In this document: one piece after another, positions 7,940-16,647 of the stretch | How the letters are laid out: each line of letters begins with the position of its first letter | Numbering within the stretch: the stretch's first letter is position 1 | Source of the DNA: Antarctobacter aquimaris | GTDB lineage: Bacteria; Pseudomonadota; Alphaproteobacteria; Rhodobacterales; Rhodobacteraceae | Length of the DNA stretch: 64,000 nucleotides | Assembly: GCF_900184945.1 (NCBI RefSeq) | Contig: NZ_FXYF01000001.1 | Location: forward strand, 496,001 to 560,000 | Direction of reading: 5' to 3' | Position numbers and translations under genes: made by a program | The notes under the pieces: generated by a model | Told to the model about the DNA's origin: nothing | Databases searched by the model: none | Seen by the model: the letters and a program-made list of their open reading frames with translations, nothing else

Positions 7940-8241
7940 CACATCCCGCGGACGAACTCGCGCATCTTACCAGGCTTTAGTGCTTTCGGCGGATCACATC
8001 CTGCAGCATCTCGCGATCGAGGGTGAGGTCCGCCGAGCTTCTTCAGCCGCGTATTCTGGTCCTCGAGCTGTTTCAGCCGCCGCATCTCGTCGGGCAGCAG
8101 GCCCGCATACTTCTACTTCCAGCTGAAGTAGGTCGCCTGGCCGATCCCCGCCTTGCGGCAGATCTCCGCGACCGGCGTTGCTTCCTCGCCCTGCTTCAGG
8201 ATGAACGCCTTCCGCGCGCCTGAAAACTCGCTCGCCTTCAT
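7940..8241 (-). pseudogene. IS3-family transposase relic (orfA with stop and frameshift, start of orfB)
   Basis: From ATG 8241 the frame reads MKASEFSGARKAFILKQG then PVAEICRKAGIGQATYFSWK, the start of an IS3 OrfA with its helix-turn-helix. A TAG at 8113-8115 interrupts it. The same frame continues with KYAGLLPDEMRRLKQLED, shifts near 8030, and continues as ADLTLDREMLQDVIRRKH before a stop. A short KPGKMREFVRGM segment resembles the start of OrfB, after which similarity ends. The element is dead and mostly deleted. Bases 8242-8517 to its right hold nothing I recognise apart from the probable IS end near 8300-8340. Confidence 0.72.
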
Positions 8242-8517
8242 GCGATTCCGCTCCTCTCCCAGCCAGGAAAGCGTAGCGAAAAACTCCAGCTTCAAACGGT
8301 CCAGTTTTCGGGGATCAGATGAAGTTGGACCGGACTCTAATCGCAGGTGGAGGAAGAATCCTGTGGCAGGTCACTGCCACCCGGCTCCTGGACCGAAACG
8401 TCGACACCTGACCTTCATCGGGACCCGAGAAGAGACAAAACGCGGTGCGATCCCAATCTTTACTGCAAGCGCATCATTTTGGGTCCTATCCATTCGTCTT
8501 TCTTTGACGTTCGCGAA

Positions 8518-8549
8518 GGTCCTGCGCGATCAGCCGATCACGCAGGACC
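8518..8549 (-). terminator. Strong hairpin after the molybdenum hydroxylase operon
   Basis: GGTCCTGCG at 8518-8526 pairs with CGCAGGACC at 8541-8549, with an inner GATC/GATC pairing. It lies nine bases beyond the stop of the minus-strand operon. No run of U follows, so it may act as a transcript-end stabiliser more than as a classic intrinsic terminator. Confidence 0.5.
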
Positions 8550-8557
8550 CAGAACCC

Positions 8558-10858
8558 TCAAGCTTCGGTTCCGAGAGGAAGCGCGCGACGCCGGTCACCG
8601 GTCGCCGCAAAAAGGCCGTTGGCGATAGCCGGAGCTACCGGCGGAACGCCTGGTTCTCCTACGCCGGTCGCGTGGACTTCGAAGGGATGCGGCACGATGT
8701 GTGTCACGACGACGGGGAAATTGTCCGACCGCACCGTGTCGTAGTCGTAGAAGTTCGACTGAACGACCGCGCCGTTTTCGAACGTGACACCCGAATGCAG
8801 GGCGACCGTCATGCCCATGACTGCAGCGCCTTGCATCTGGCTTTCGATACGCTCCGGGTTGGCCGCGAACCCGCAATCGATCGCCATATGCATTTCGGGC
8901 ACCGTGATGCGGCCGTTCGATACCTTCACATGCGCGGCGCAGGCCACGTACGATACGAAGCTCCGGTGAACAGCGAGTCCGATGCCTTCCCCCTCGGGCA
9001 GCTCTTTTCCGTAGCCTATTCCATCGGCCGCCAGTGTCAGAACATTGGCGAGACGTCCTGTCTCGATGGGGAACTCATCAAGCGGTTCGCCATAGTTCCA
9101 AAAACTGTCGGGGAAAGCTGACGCTACCGGATCAAGGCTGCGCGGCGCTCCGATCAACTCAAGCCACATCTCCTTCTGGTTCTTGCCAAGCTCGTTGGCC
9201 AACTCGCCAACAAAGGATCCGATGGCCCAAGCATGGGGAATGTTGGAGACCGCGCGGAACCAGCCGATCCTGGTATGGGCGAGAGCCTTCCCGCTTTCGC
9301 AACGGATGTTCGGGATGTCGAATGGAACATCTGTCATACCCATGCACTGCTCCAGCGGCAGGACGTTACCCTCGTCCGGCGCGAAGGTCGACAGGATCGA
9401 AGGTGCCACGGATCGATGCAACCAGCCCGTCACCTTGCCAGACTCGTCCATCGCGACTTCGATCCGCTCGGCCGAGGTCGTGTGATAGAAGGAATGACGG
9501 ACATCGTCTTCCCGCGTCCATTGCACCCGAACAGGAGCGCCCACTTCCCGCGATAGAAGCGCTGCCTCGGTCACATAATCCGCCTTCGACTTCCGACCAA
9601 ACCCGCCACCCAGCAGTGTGACATTCACAGTGACTTTGGCGGGGTCGAGCCCGAGTGCCTCCGCCGTGTCGGTGCGCGTGGTGTAGGGGCTTTGGACCGG
9701 CGCCCAGATCTCGAGGCCCGCGCCGGTGTAGTTTGCGATCGCCGCAGGCGGCTCCATCGGAATGTGCGCCATGTGGGCCTGGGTGTAAGTCTGGGCAAAG
9801 GTCTTCGCGGCGTTCGCAAAGGCATCATCTACATTGCCCTGATCTCGTGAAACCGAGCCTGGCTGCGCCGAAGTGGCAACCATCTCGGCCATGTATCTCT
9901 CGGACGTGTAGTCGCCGTGCGGGCCAGCTTCCCACTCGATCTTGAGCCTCTCCCGCCCCCGGATTGCCGCCCAGGTATTCGTCGCGACGACGGCGATCCC
10001 GCCCAGAGGTGCGAACTTCATCGCAAGGCCACCATACGGTATCTCATGGACGCTAACCACGCCCGGCACAGCCAGCGCTTCGGTTGCATCATATGAAGTA
10101 GCTCTGCCGCCCACGACAGGCGGCCGAGCGATGACCGCAAACTTCATGCCGTCCAGAACGACGTCCGCACCATAGACCGCCTGGCCTGTCGTGATGTCAC
10201 GCAAATCGGTGATCTGAACCTCGCCCTTTCCGATGTAGCGGAATTGATCCTCAGACTTGTAGGCAATTTCCTCATGTGAGGGCACAGGCAACGCCATCGC
10301 CGCCTCTGCAAGTTCGCCGAAGCCCAAAACCTGGCCTGACGGTCCTTTCACTTCGTGCATCTCAACGGTGACGGCGGACGGCTCGACACCCCATTCCGTC
10401 GCCGCCGCGCGCGCGAGCATCGTCCGGACGGATCCTCCTATCTTGCGGGCCGCTTGGATGTGGTGACGCAACGAACGCGAGCCGTCCGTGTCCTGGTTGC
10501 CGTATTTCGGCTCGTCGCCCGGCGCCTGGATGATCTTCACCCGGCTCCAGTCAGCCTCCATCTCGTCGGCTATGACCATCGGCAGCGATGTACGGCTGCC
10601 CGTGCCCATTTCCGAGCGATGTGCGACGAGCGTGACCGTGCCATCCGCGTCGATAGACACGAAGACCAGCGGATTGTCGACAAGCCCATGCGGCATATCC
10701 CCGGCGCCGGTGGCATAGGTGTCGAAGGCGCGAGCAGGAGCCGCATAGGCAGCAATTGCAAAGGCGCCGGTGGTGCCGAGGAAACCGCGGCGACTGACCT
10801 TGGTGATCCGTACGGTCTCCAACATGACGGGCACTGCAGAATCGATATACTTCAACAT
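8558..10858 (-). CDS. Molybdopterin-binding subunit, xanthine dehydrogenase family (IorB type)
   Basis: The 766-residue protein is the large catalytic subunit of a molybdenum hydroxylase like isoquinoline 1-oxidoreductase or periplasmic aldehyde oxidase. A twin-arginine signal (SRRGFLG, residues 22-28, followed by a hydrophobic AIAAYAAPARAF) sends it to the periplasm after cofactor insertion. The molybdopterin loop LLGGGFGRKSKADY lies at 415-428, and the C-terminal GVGEPGVPP segment carries the expected catalytic glutamate near 735. It follows the 2Fe-2S subunit with a three-base gap. No cytochrome or cofactor-maturation gene is beside it. The substrate cannot be told from sequence. Confidence 0.85.
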   Translation of the reverse strand: MLKYIDSAVPVMLETVRITKVSRRGFLGTTGAFAIAAYAAPARAFDTYATGAGDMPHGLVDNPLVFVSIDADGTVTLVAHRSEMGTGSRTSLPMVIADEMEADWSRVKIIQAPGDEPKYGNQDTDGSRSLRHHIQAARKIGGSVRTMLARAAATEWGVEPSAVTVEMHEVKGPSGQVLGFGELAEAAMALPVPSHEEIAYKSEDQFRYIGKGEVQITDLRDITTGQAVYGADVVLDGMKFAVIARPPVVGGRATSYDATEALAVPGVVSVHEIPYGGLAMKFAPLGGIAVVATNTWAAIRGRERLKIEWEAGPHGDYTSERYMAEMVATSAQPGSVSRDQGNVDDAFANAAKTFAQTYTQAHMAHIPMEPPAAIANYTGAGLEIWAPVQSPYTTRTDTAEALGLDPAKVTVNVTLLGGGFGRKSKADYVTEAALLSREVGAPVRVQWTREDDVRHSFYHTTSAERIEVAMDESGKVTGWLHRSVAPSILSTFAPDEGNVLPLEQCMGMTDVPFDIPNIRCESGKALAHTRIGWFRAVSNIPHAWAIGSFVGELANELGKNQKEMWLELIGAPRSLDPVASAFPDSFWNYGEPLDEFPIETGRLANVLTLAADGIGYGKELPEGEGIGLAVHRSFVSYVACAAHVKVSNGRITVPEMHMAIDCGFAANPERIESQMQGAAVMGMTVALHSGVTFENGAVVQSNFYDYDTVRSDNFPVVVTHIVPHPFEVHATGVGEPGVPPVAPAIANGLFAATGDRRRALPLGTEA

Positions 10859-10861
10859 GAT

Positions 10862-11314
10862 TCAGATTCCTGTGCTTGCGAGACGAACGGCATCGACGAT
10901 GCGCTGATAGCACCCGCAGCGGCACACATTCCCGGACATGCTTGCAAGGATTTCGTCGTCTGAGGGTTTCGGGTTTTCGGCCAGCAACGACGCGGCCTGC
11001 ATGATCTGACCTGTCTGGCAGAACCCGCATTGTGGCACATTGAGATCACGCCACGCGACCTGTACTGCGTGATCGCCGGACGGGTGGAGCCCTTCGATGG
11101 TGGTTACAGACTTGCCGTCAACATCGCCGAGGGTGACCAGACAAGAACGCTCCGCCTTCCCATCCACATGCACCGTGCAAGCGCCGCAAAGTCCGACACC
11201 ACAACCGTATTTCGTGCCATTGAGTCCGGCTATGTCTCGCAAGGCCCAAAGCAGCGGCATCGTAGGATCTTCTTCAAACTCCTTCTCAACGCCGTTAAGT
11301 GTGATTATCGCCAT
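10862..11314 (-). CDS. 2Fe-2S subunit of molybdenum hydroxylase (IorA type)
   Basis: The 150-residue protein carries electrons from the molybdenum subunit. It has the plant-type 2Fe-2S cluster cysteines (CGVGLCGACTVHVDG, then SC) followed by the second cluster motif CGFCQTGQIM and CRCGCY. These are the two clusters expected of this family, and the length is normal. ATG 11314 is chosen because GGGAGG lies just upstream and the family starts with a short beta strand (MAIITLNG). It is the first gene of a two-gene operon; the IS630 end at 11441 lies 127 bases upstream and may have displaced its original promoter. Confidence 0.88.
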   Translation of the reverse strand: MAIITLNGVEKEFEEDPTMPLLWALRDIAGLNGTKYGCGVGLCGACTVHVDGKAERSCLVTLGDVDGKSVTTIEGLHPSGDHAVQVAWRDLNVPQCGFCQTGQIMQAASLLAENPKPSDDEILASMSGNVCRCGCYQRIVDAVRLASTGI

Positions 11315-11440
11315 TTTTCCTCCCTTTCGCCCACGATAATGTGCGACGCAGAAACGCATTTCTTGTTCAGTTCTAAGGAAACTCGTAAGCCAAATAAGCT
11401 TGTCTACCCCGAGTACGTTACCACGATTCGGCGATCAGAC

Positions 11441-12613
11441 TAGTGTTCCGAGTCTGACGCATGTTACCTTCTTCCTCTGATTTCATCGAGTGCGTTCAGG
11501 GCGCGGCGTTCTCGGGTTAGGATATCGTCAGCCGTTTTGGTCCAGACGAAAGGTTTCGGTTTTGCGTTGTGCAGCAGCAGGTAGTCGTAGATGGCGCTCT
11601 CCAGATCGTCGACGCTGGTATAGCTGCCGCGCCGGATGCGCTTCGAGGTGATCTCGGCAAAGAACCGTTCGACCAGGTTCAGCCATGACGCGCTGGTGGG
11701 TGTAAAGTGCAACTTGAAGCGCGGGTGCTTCTCCAGCCAGGCCTTGACGTCAGGCGTCTTGTGGGTGGCGTAGTTGTCGAGGATCAGGTGCACTTCGCGC
11801 TTCCCCGGCACGGCCCGGTCGATGCGGCGGAGGAACTTCAGGAACTCCTTCGCCCGGTGGCGCGGCATGCAGTCGCCTATCACCATGCCCGATTTCATGT
11901 CGAGCGCGGCGAACAGCGTGGTCGTGCCATGGCGCTTGTAGTCGTGGGTCATGGTGGCCGCGCGGCCCTTCTTGAGCGGCAGTCCCGGCTGGGTCCGATC
12001 AAGGGCCTGGATCTGGGATTTTTCGTCGACGCAGAGCACCACCGCCCGCTCTGGAGAGTCGAGGTAAAGCCCGACGATATCGGTGACCTTCTCTTCGAAC
12101 ATCGGATCGTTGGAGACCTTGAAGCCCTTCGTCAGGTGCGGCTTCAGACCCGCCTCGGCCCATATGCGGCCCACGCTCGACGGCGAGATGCCCATGGCCT
12201 CGGCCATGGTAGAGCGGCTCCATTGGGTGGCGTTGGGCGGGCTCTCCTGCACCGTCTTCGCGATCACCTTGAGCCGCGTTTCCCGAGGCAGCGGCGGCAC
12301 CCGCGACGGCCGGGTCTTGTCGCGCTTGAGCCCGGCCACCCCTTCGTCAAGGTAGCGCTCCTGCCAGCGCCAGACGGTCGGCTTCGACGTGTTCGCGCGC
12401 CGCATGATTTCGAAGGTCCCATAGCCGTCCGCCGTCGCCAGCACGATTTCGGCCCGCCAAACCAGCTTTCGCGGTGTGTTACGGTCGGTGACCAGGGCTT
12501 CAAGCTGTGCACGGTCAGCGGGGCTCAGATACAGGCAGATGTCATCGCGTCTCATGACCCGACAATGGCATGCCAGACCACAGATGGGAATCTTACGTCA
12601 GGTGGGGAACACT
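11441..12613. mobile_element. IS630-family insertion sequence, complete
   Basis: The element is bounded by imperfect inverted repeats: left end AGTGTTCCGAGTCTGACG (from 11442), right end AGTGTTCCCCACCTGACG read inward on the minus strand (from 12613). IS630 elements duplicate a target TA. TA is present at the left (11441-11442) but the right flank reads TG (12613-12614), so the pair is not intact. It sits at the boundary between accessory DNA and chromosomal-type DNA. Confidence 0.82.
11464..12555 (-). CDS. IS630-family transposase
   Basis: The 363-residue protein has an N-terminal helix-turn-helix region (SPADRAQLEALV, then RRANTSKPTVWRWQERYLDE), an IS630-type linker, and a DDE catalytic domain. 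In the DDE domain the first Asp is in VLCVDEKSQIQALDRTQPG, the second is in LILDNYATHK, and the Glu is in SWLNLVERFFAEIT. All three are present and the frame is uninterrupted, so the enzyme is probably active. Confidence 0.92.
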   Translation of the reverse strand: MRRDDICLYLSPADRAQLEALVTDRNTPRKLVWRAEIVLATADGYGTFEIMRRANTSKPTVWRWQERYLDEGVAGLKRDKTRPSRVPPLPRETRLKVIAKTVQESPPNATQWSRSTMAEAMGISPSSVGRIWAEAGLKPHLTKGFKVSNDPMFEEKVTDIVGLYLDSPERAVVLCVDEKSQIQALDRTQPGLPLKKGRAATMTHDYKRHGTTTLFAALDMKSGMVIGDCMPRHRAKEFLKFLRRIDRAVPGKREVHLILDNYATHKTPDVKAWLEKHPRFKLHFTPTSASWLNLVERFFAEITSKRIRRGSYTSVDDLESAIYDYLLLHNAKPKPFVWTKTADDILTRERRALNALDEIRGRR

Positions 12614-12836
12614 GCCGGAACCGTGCAGGTATGTGTCGGTGAACGGGCGCGCGGTGCAAACTCCGCCCCGGGCAGACGGGGCCGGCTGAACATGGCCGGC
12701 CGCTGTCGCTGACCTTTCGGGTGTCTGGACCTTCGCCGCGCGGCGCGGCATGGTGCGCGCGACTGCATCAGAGTGCCCGCACCGTGCCCCCCGCCCCTTC
12801 CTCGTGTCGCGTGACCTCCCGCCGGGACGGGCGCGC

Positions 12837-14255
12837 ATGAGCCTTGTGATCCTGGCGAACGGAGTCCTGCTGCTGGGCATGTCGGTGCTGATGGCGCTGA
12901 TCGCGGCGCTGTTTGCCGACACGCGCGAGGTGTTCCTTGACGCGGCGCTGTTGTCCGGGCTGGTCGGCGGTCTGGTGGCGCTGGCGGTGGCCAACCGCAA
13001 GGACGCCTTTCGCCTTGTGCACAGTTTCCTGCTGACCAGCAGCATCTGGGTCTGCGGCGCGGCGGCCGGGGCGCTGCCGCTGTGGCTGTGGGGCCTGGTG
13101 CCGGTGGATGCCTTTTTCGAGGCGATGTCGGGCATCACAACCACCGGATCGACCGTGATGACGGGGCTGGACGACACGCCGAAGGGGCTGTTGCTGTGGC
13201 GGGCGATCCTGCAATGGCTGGGCGGGATCGGCTTCATCGTCGCGGGCATCGCGGTGCTGCCGATCCTGCGGGTCGGCGGGATGCAGCTGTTTCGCACCGA
13301 AAGCTCGGAGCGGGGCGAAAAGGAGATGGCGACGGCGGCGCGCTTTGCCAGCGCGACCTTCTGGGTCTACCTGGTGCTGACGGTGATCTGCCTGGTGGTG
13401 TACCGCGCCGGCGGCATGACCCGGTTCGAGGCGCTAGTGCATGCGCTGACCACCCTGTCGACCGGCGGCTATTCCACCTCGGATGCCTCATTCGGGCAGT
13501 TCGACAGCGCGTTCCTGCAATGGGCGGGGACATTCTTCATGCTGGCGGGCGCGGTGCCCTTTGCCTGGTACATCCGGATGCTGACCGGCAAGGGCCTGCA
13601 AAACGAGCAGGTGCGCGCGCTGCTGATCCTTTTCGCGGTCAGCATCGCCGGGCTGACCGCCTGGCGGGTCTGGACCAGCGCGGCGGGCGTCGAGGAAAGC
13701 CTGCGGCAGGTGGCGTTCAACGTCGTGTCGGTTGTCACGACGACGGGCTATGCCACGACGGACTATACCACCTGGGGGCCCTTTGCGGCGGCGGCCTTCC
13801 TGATGCTGACGGCGCTGGGCGGGTGCAGCGGATCGACCTCGGGAGGCGCCAAGATGATGCGGTGGATCGTGTTTTTCCGGGTGACGCGGCAGCGGCTGGC
13901 GCGCATCCGCCATCCGTCGCTGGTGCGGGTCACGCGCTATGACGGCCGCATCGTGCAGGACGACGTGGGCACCGGCGTCGCGGTCTTTTTCGTGCTGTAC
14001 GGCACGACGATCCTGGCGCTGGCCATGGCGCTGGACCTCTACGGGCTGGACCTGACGACCTCGTTCAGCGGGGCGCTGACGGCGGTGGCGAACGTCGGCC
14101 CGGGGATCGGCGACGTGATCGGCCCGGCGGGCACCTTCCAGTCGCTGCCGGAGGGGGCCAAGTGGCTGTTGTGTTTCGGCATGTTCGCCGGGCGGCTGGA
14201 GATGATGACGGTCTTTGTGCTGTTCTCGGGCGCGTTCTGGCGCGAGGCGCTGTGA
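12837..14255 (+). CDS. trkH: TrkH-family potassium uptake membrane subunit
   Basis: The 472-residue polytopic membrane protein forms the potassium-conducting part of a Trk-type system. The four pore loops are visible: SGITTTGSTVM, TTLSTGGYST, VVTTTGYATTD and ANVGPGIGD. The C-terminal MFAGRLEMMTVFVLF is typical. The start is uncertain: ATG 12837 gives a normal length, and an in-frame ATG at 12750 would add 29 arginine-rich residues. No TrkA partner is adjacent. A Kv-type channel gene starts 64 bases after its stop, suggesting joint control of potassium flux. The IS630 end lies 223 bases upstream; no gene is seen between them. Confidence 0.88.
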   Translation: MSLVILANGVLLLGMSVLMALIAALFADTREVFLDAALLSGLVGGLVALAVANRKDAFRLVHSFLLTSSIWVCGAAAGALPLWLWGLVPVDAFFEAMSGITTTGSTVMTGLDDTPKGLLLWRAILQWLGGIGFIVAGIAVLPILRVGGMQLFRTESSERGEKEMATAARFASATFWVYLVLTVICLVVYRAGGMTRFEALVHALTTLSTGGYSTSDASFGQFDSAFLQWAGTFFMLAGAVPFAWYIRMLTGKGLQNEQVRALLILFAVSIAGLTAWRVWTSAAGVEESLRQVAFNVVSVVTTTGYATTDYTTWGPFAAAAFLMLTALGGCSGSTSGGAKMMRWIVFFRVTRQRLARIRHPSLVRVTRYDGRIVQDDVGTGVAVFFVLYGTTILALAMALDLYGLDLTTSFSGALTAVANVGPGIGDVIGPAGTFQSLPEGAKWLLCFGMFAGRLEMMTVFVLFSGAFWREAL

Positions 14256-14319
14256 CGGCGGGATGCCTTGGCGGGGTGGCGCGGATCGTCTATCCCGGAG
14301 GCCTCAGGCGGGGAAGATC

Positions 14320-15081
14320 ATGCGCAACACCGTGCGGGAGCTCTACAAAGGCGAAAGCGTCCGGGCGCGGCGGTTCCGCTATGGCATCCTGATCTTTGAC
14401 GTGGTGACGATCCTGTTCGTGATCGCCACCTCGTTCAGCCATCACGGCCCGGTGGTCGAGGCGGTGGACGCGGTGTTCGGCGTGGTCATCCTGGCCGAGT
14501 TCAGCGCGCGGCTGTGGATCAGCGCCAACAAGCTGCGGTTCTTTACCCGTCTGGTGAATCTGGCCGACATCATCGCCATCGTGTCCTTTCTGGCGCCGCT
14601 GGCGGGCGAGGGGCTGGGGTTCCTGCGGGTGCTGCGCACGCTGCGGCTGCTGCGGACCTACCACCTGTCGCAACAGCTGAAACGCGACTTTGTCTTTTTC
14701 CGGCGGCAGGAGGACGTGATCATCGCGGTGCTGAACCTGGGGGTGTTCATCTTCGTGATGACCGGGCTGGTCTATGCCACGCAGTACACCGTCAACCCGC
14801 AGATCGGGAACTATGCCGACGCGCTGTATTTCACCGTCACCGCGCTGACGACCACGGGGTTCGGCGACATCACGCTGCCGGGTACCACGGGGCGGCTGAT
14901 TTCGGTGCTGGTGATGATCTTTGGCGTGACGCTGTTCCTGCGGCTGGTGCAGGTGCTGATCCGGCCCAACAAGGTGCGCCACGAATGCACGCGCTGCGGG
15001 CTGGTGCTGCATGACGCGGACGCGGTGCACTGCAAGCATTGCGGCGAGGTGGTTCATATCGTGACGGAAGGCGGCACATGA
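14320..15081 (+). CDS. Voltage-gated-type potassium channel with C-terminal zinc ribbon
   Basis: The 253-residue protein has the six-helix layout of a Kv channel. An S4-like helix with arginines every third position (FLRVLRTLRLLRTYHLS) lies near residues 105-121. The pore helix and filter read ALTTTGFGDITLPG, with TTGFGD in place of the more common TVGYGD. After S6 the protein ends in a short cytoplasmic tail holding two CxxC pairs (CTRCGLVLHDADAVHCKHCG), a zinc ribbon. The gene lies between trkH and a GNAT gene whose start overlaps its stop by four bases, so the three probably form one operon. Confidence 0.85.
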   Translation: MRNTVRELYKGESVRARRFRYGILIFDVVTILFVIATSFSHHGPVVEAVDAVFGVVILAEFSARLWISANKLRFFTRLVNLADIIAIVSFLAPLAGEGLGFLRVLRTLRLLRTYHLSQQLKRDFVFFRRQEDVIIAVLNLGVFIFVMTGLVYATQYTVNPQIGNYADALYFTVTALTTTGFGDITLPGTTGRLISVLVMIFGVTLFLRLVQVLIRPNKVRHECTRCGLVLHDADAVHCKHCGEVVHIVTEGGT

Positions 15082-15569
15082 AGATACGCGCGGCGGAAGA
15101 GGCGGATCGCGATGCGGTCTGGGCGATGCTGGAGCCGGTGTTTCGCGCCGGAGACACCTACACGGTGGACCCGGACATCGGGCGCGAGGCGGCGCTGACC
15201 TACTGGTTTGGCCCGGAACGGCGGGTGTTCGTGGCCGAGGACGGCGGCGAGAGGCTGGGCACCTATTACATCGTGCGCAACCAGAAGGGCGGCGGGTCGC
15301 ATGTCTGCAACTGCGGCTATGTCACCGCGCCGGCGGCGCGCGGGCGGGGCGTGGCGCGGCAGATGCTGGCGCATTCGCTGGAACTGGCGCCGCGGCTGGG
15401 GTTCCGGGCGATGCAGTACAATTTCGTGGTCAGCACCAACACCCGCGCGGTGGAGACTTGGCAGCGCGCCGGGTTCGAGGTGGTGGGCCGGCTGCCGGGG
15501 GCCTTTCGCCACCCGCAGCAGGGCTATGTCGACGCGCTGGTGATGTACCGCGCGCTGGAGGGGGTCTAG
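15078..15569 (+). CDS. GNAT-family N-acetyltransferase
   Basis: The 163-residue protein has the GNAT fold: beta strands, the acetyl-CoA loop YVTAPAARGRGVARQML near residues 75-95, and the closing strand TWQRAGFEVVGRLPGAF. The ATG at 15078 overlaps the stop of the channel gene (ATGA), showing translational coupling. The substrate is unknown. Its 3' end overlaps the end of the DUF3137 gene on the other strand by four bases. Confidence 0.85.
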   Translation: MKIRAAEEADRDAVWAMLEPVFRAGDTYTVDPDIGREAALTYWFGPERRVFVAEDGGERLGTYYIVRNQKGGGSHVCNCGYVTAPAARGRGVARQMLAHSLELAPRLGFRAMQYNFVVSTNTRAVETWQRAGFEVVGRLPGAFRHPQQGYVDALVMYRALEGV

Positions 15570-16528
15570 GCCCTGAGCCACTCGATGATGCGGCGGATCA
15601 GCGCCATGTCGTCGAACACGCGGTGCAGGTCCTCGGTGATGTTGCTGACCGGCTTGCCCAGGCTGGCCATTTCCATGAACGGCTTGGTCCGGTCCAGCGC
15701 CAGCCAGAAATCCTCGCCGTCGAAGGCGGCGCGCATGCCCTTGGTGCCCTTGTCCGATTCCGTCTCGCCGATGGCGACGAGGTTGTCCAGAAAGGCCGCC
15801 GGCAGGTAGTCGAGCGCGGCGTCGGGGTCGGCCGCGTGCAGCTCGAAATCCTTTTCAAAGCCGGCGTGCCCGGTGTCGACCCGGGGCAGGCCGCGGCCCT
15901 TGCCGCGCGACAGGAACCCGGCCACCGCGTTCAGCGTGCGGCCGTAGTTGCGCAGGATGACGATGCGCGTGGGCGCGGGGTGCGGCAGGCCGATGCGGAA
16001 CAGCAGGCCGGAAAACACGGTGTCCGAGGTCTTCTTGTCCTTGCTGTTGGACGAGCGGGTCAGGCGCGCCTCGACCAGGGTGTAGTCCACGCCCTGCCAG
16101 CGGCCGACGACCTGGTCTTCGAGCCGGGCGCTGTCATGGCTGCCGATGAGGCCGATGCTTTCCACCCGGTCGAGCGGAAAGCGCGTCGCGGCGCTGCGGT
16201 CATAGCGGGTTTCGCCGAGAAAGGCGCAGACATGCGGCATCACCGTTTCGGCCACCGCGCCGGTCCACTTGTTGCCCTGGAGGCCGCGGGCGATCAGCCC
16301 GGCGATGGCGCCGAAGATCAGGAAGAACACCGCGCCAAAGCCGCCGAGCGCGGGCCAGGCCACCGCCGCGATGCCGACGAAGACCGCGACCACCACGGCA
16401 AACCACAGCCAGCCCTTGCGGCTGAGCGCCTGGCGCTGCGCCTCCAGTTCATCGAGCCGCGGCGCGATCTCGCGGGCAAAGATCTCGGCGAAACCGGTCT
16501 CGATCGGCGATTGTTCGGTGAACTGCAT
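15566..16528 (-). CDS. DUF3137 family membrane protein
   Basis: The 320-residue protein has two adjacent membrane helices (residues about 42-80: WLWFAVVVAVFVGIAAVA and GFGAVFFLIFGAIAGLIA) followed by a soluble domain with FSGLLFRIGLP near 180. This is the layout of DUF3137, a family of unknown function. It is transcribed towards the GNAT gene and away from the NYN gene, from which it is separated by 119 bases. Confidence 0.75.
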   Translation of the reverse strand: MQFTEQSPIETGFAEIFAREIAPRLDELEAQRQALSRKGWLWFAVVVAVFVGIAAVAWPALGGFGAVFFLIFGAIAGLIARGLQGNKWTGAVAETVMPHVCAFLGETRYDRSAATRFPLDRVESIGLIGSHDSARLEDQVVGRWQGVDYTLVEARLTRSSNSKDKKTSDTVFSGLLFRIGLPHPAPTRIVILRNYGRTLNAVAGFLSRGKGRGLPRVDTGHAGFEKDFELHAADPDAALDYLPAAFLDNLVAIGETESDKGTKGMRAAFDGEDFWLALDRTKPFMEMASLGKPVSNITEDLHRVFDDMALIRRIIEWLRA

Positions 16529-16647
16529 GGATTCCTGGGTGGTTGCGTGCCGAAAATGCTGGCAGAGTAGCCACCCGACCGATAGCTGTCATCTCCGGAC
16601 TGCCTGCCCGCGCAGAACGGCAGGACCGGCACCAAAGGAGAGGCCCC

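Noticed and set aside
7714-8026. Overlapping plus-strand frames between the IS630 end and the IS3 relic
   Set aside because: They partly oppose the IS3 relic and show no domain; most likely remnants.
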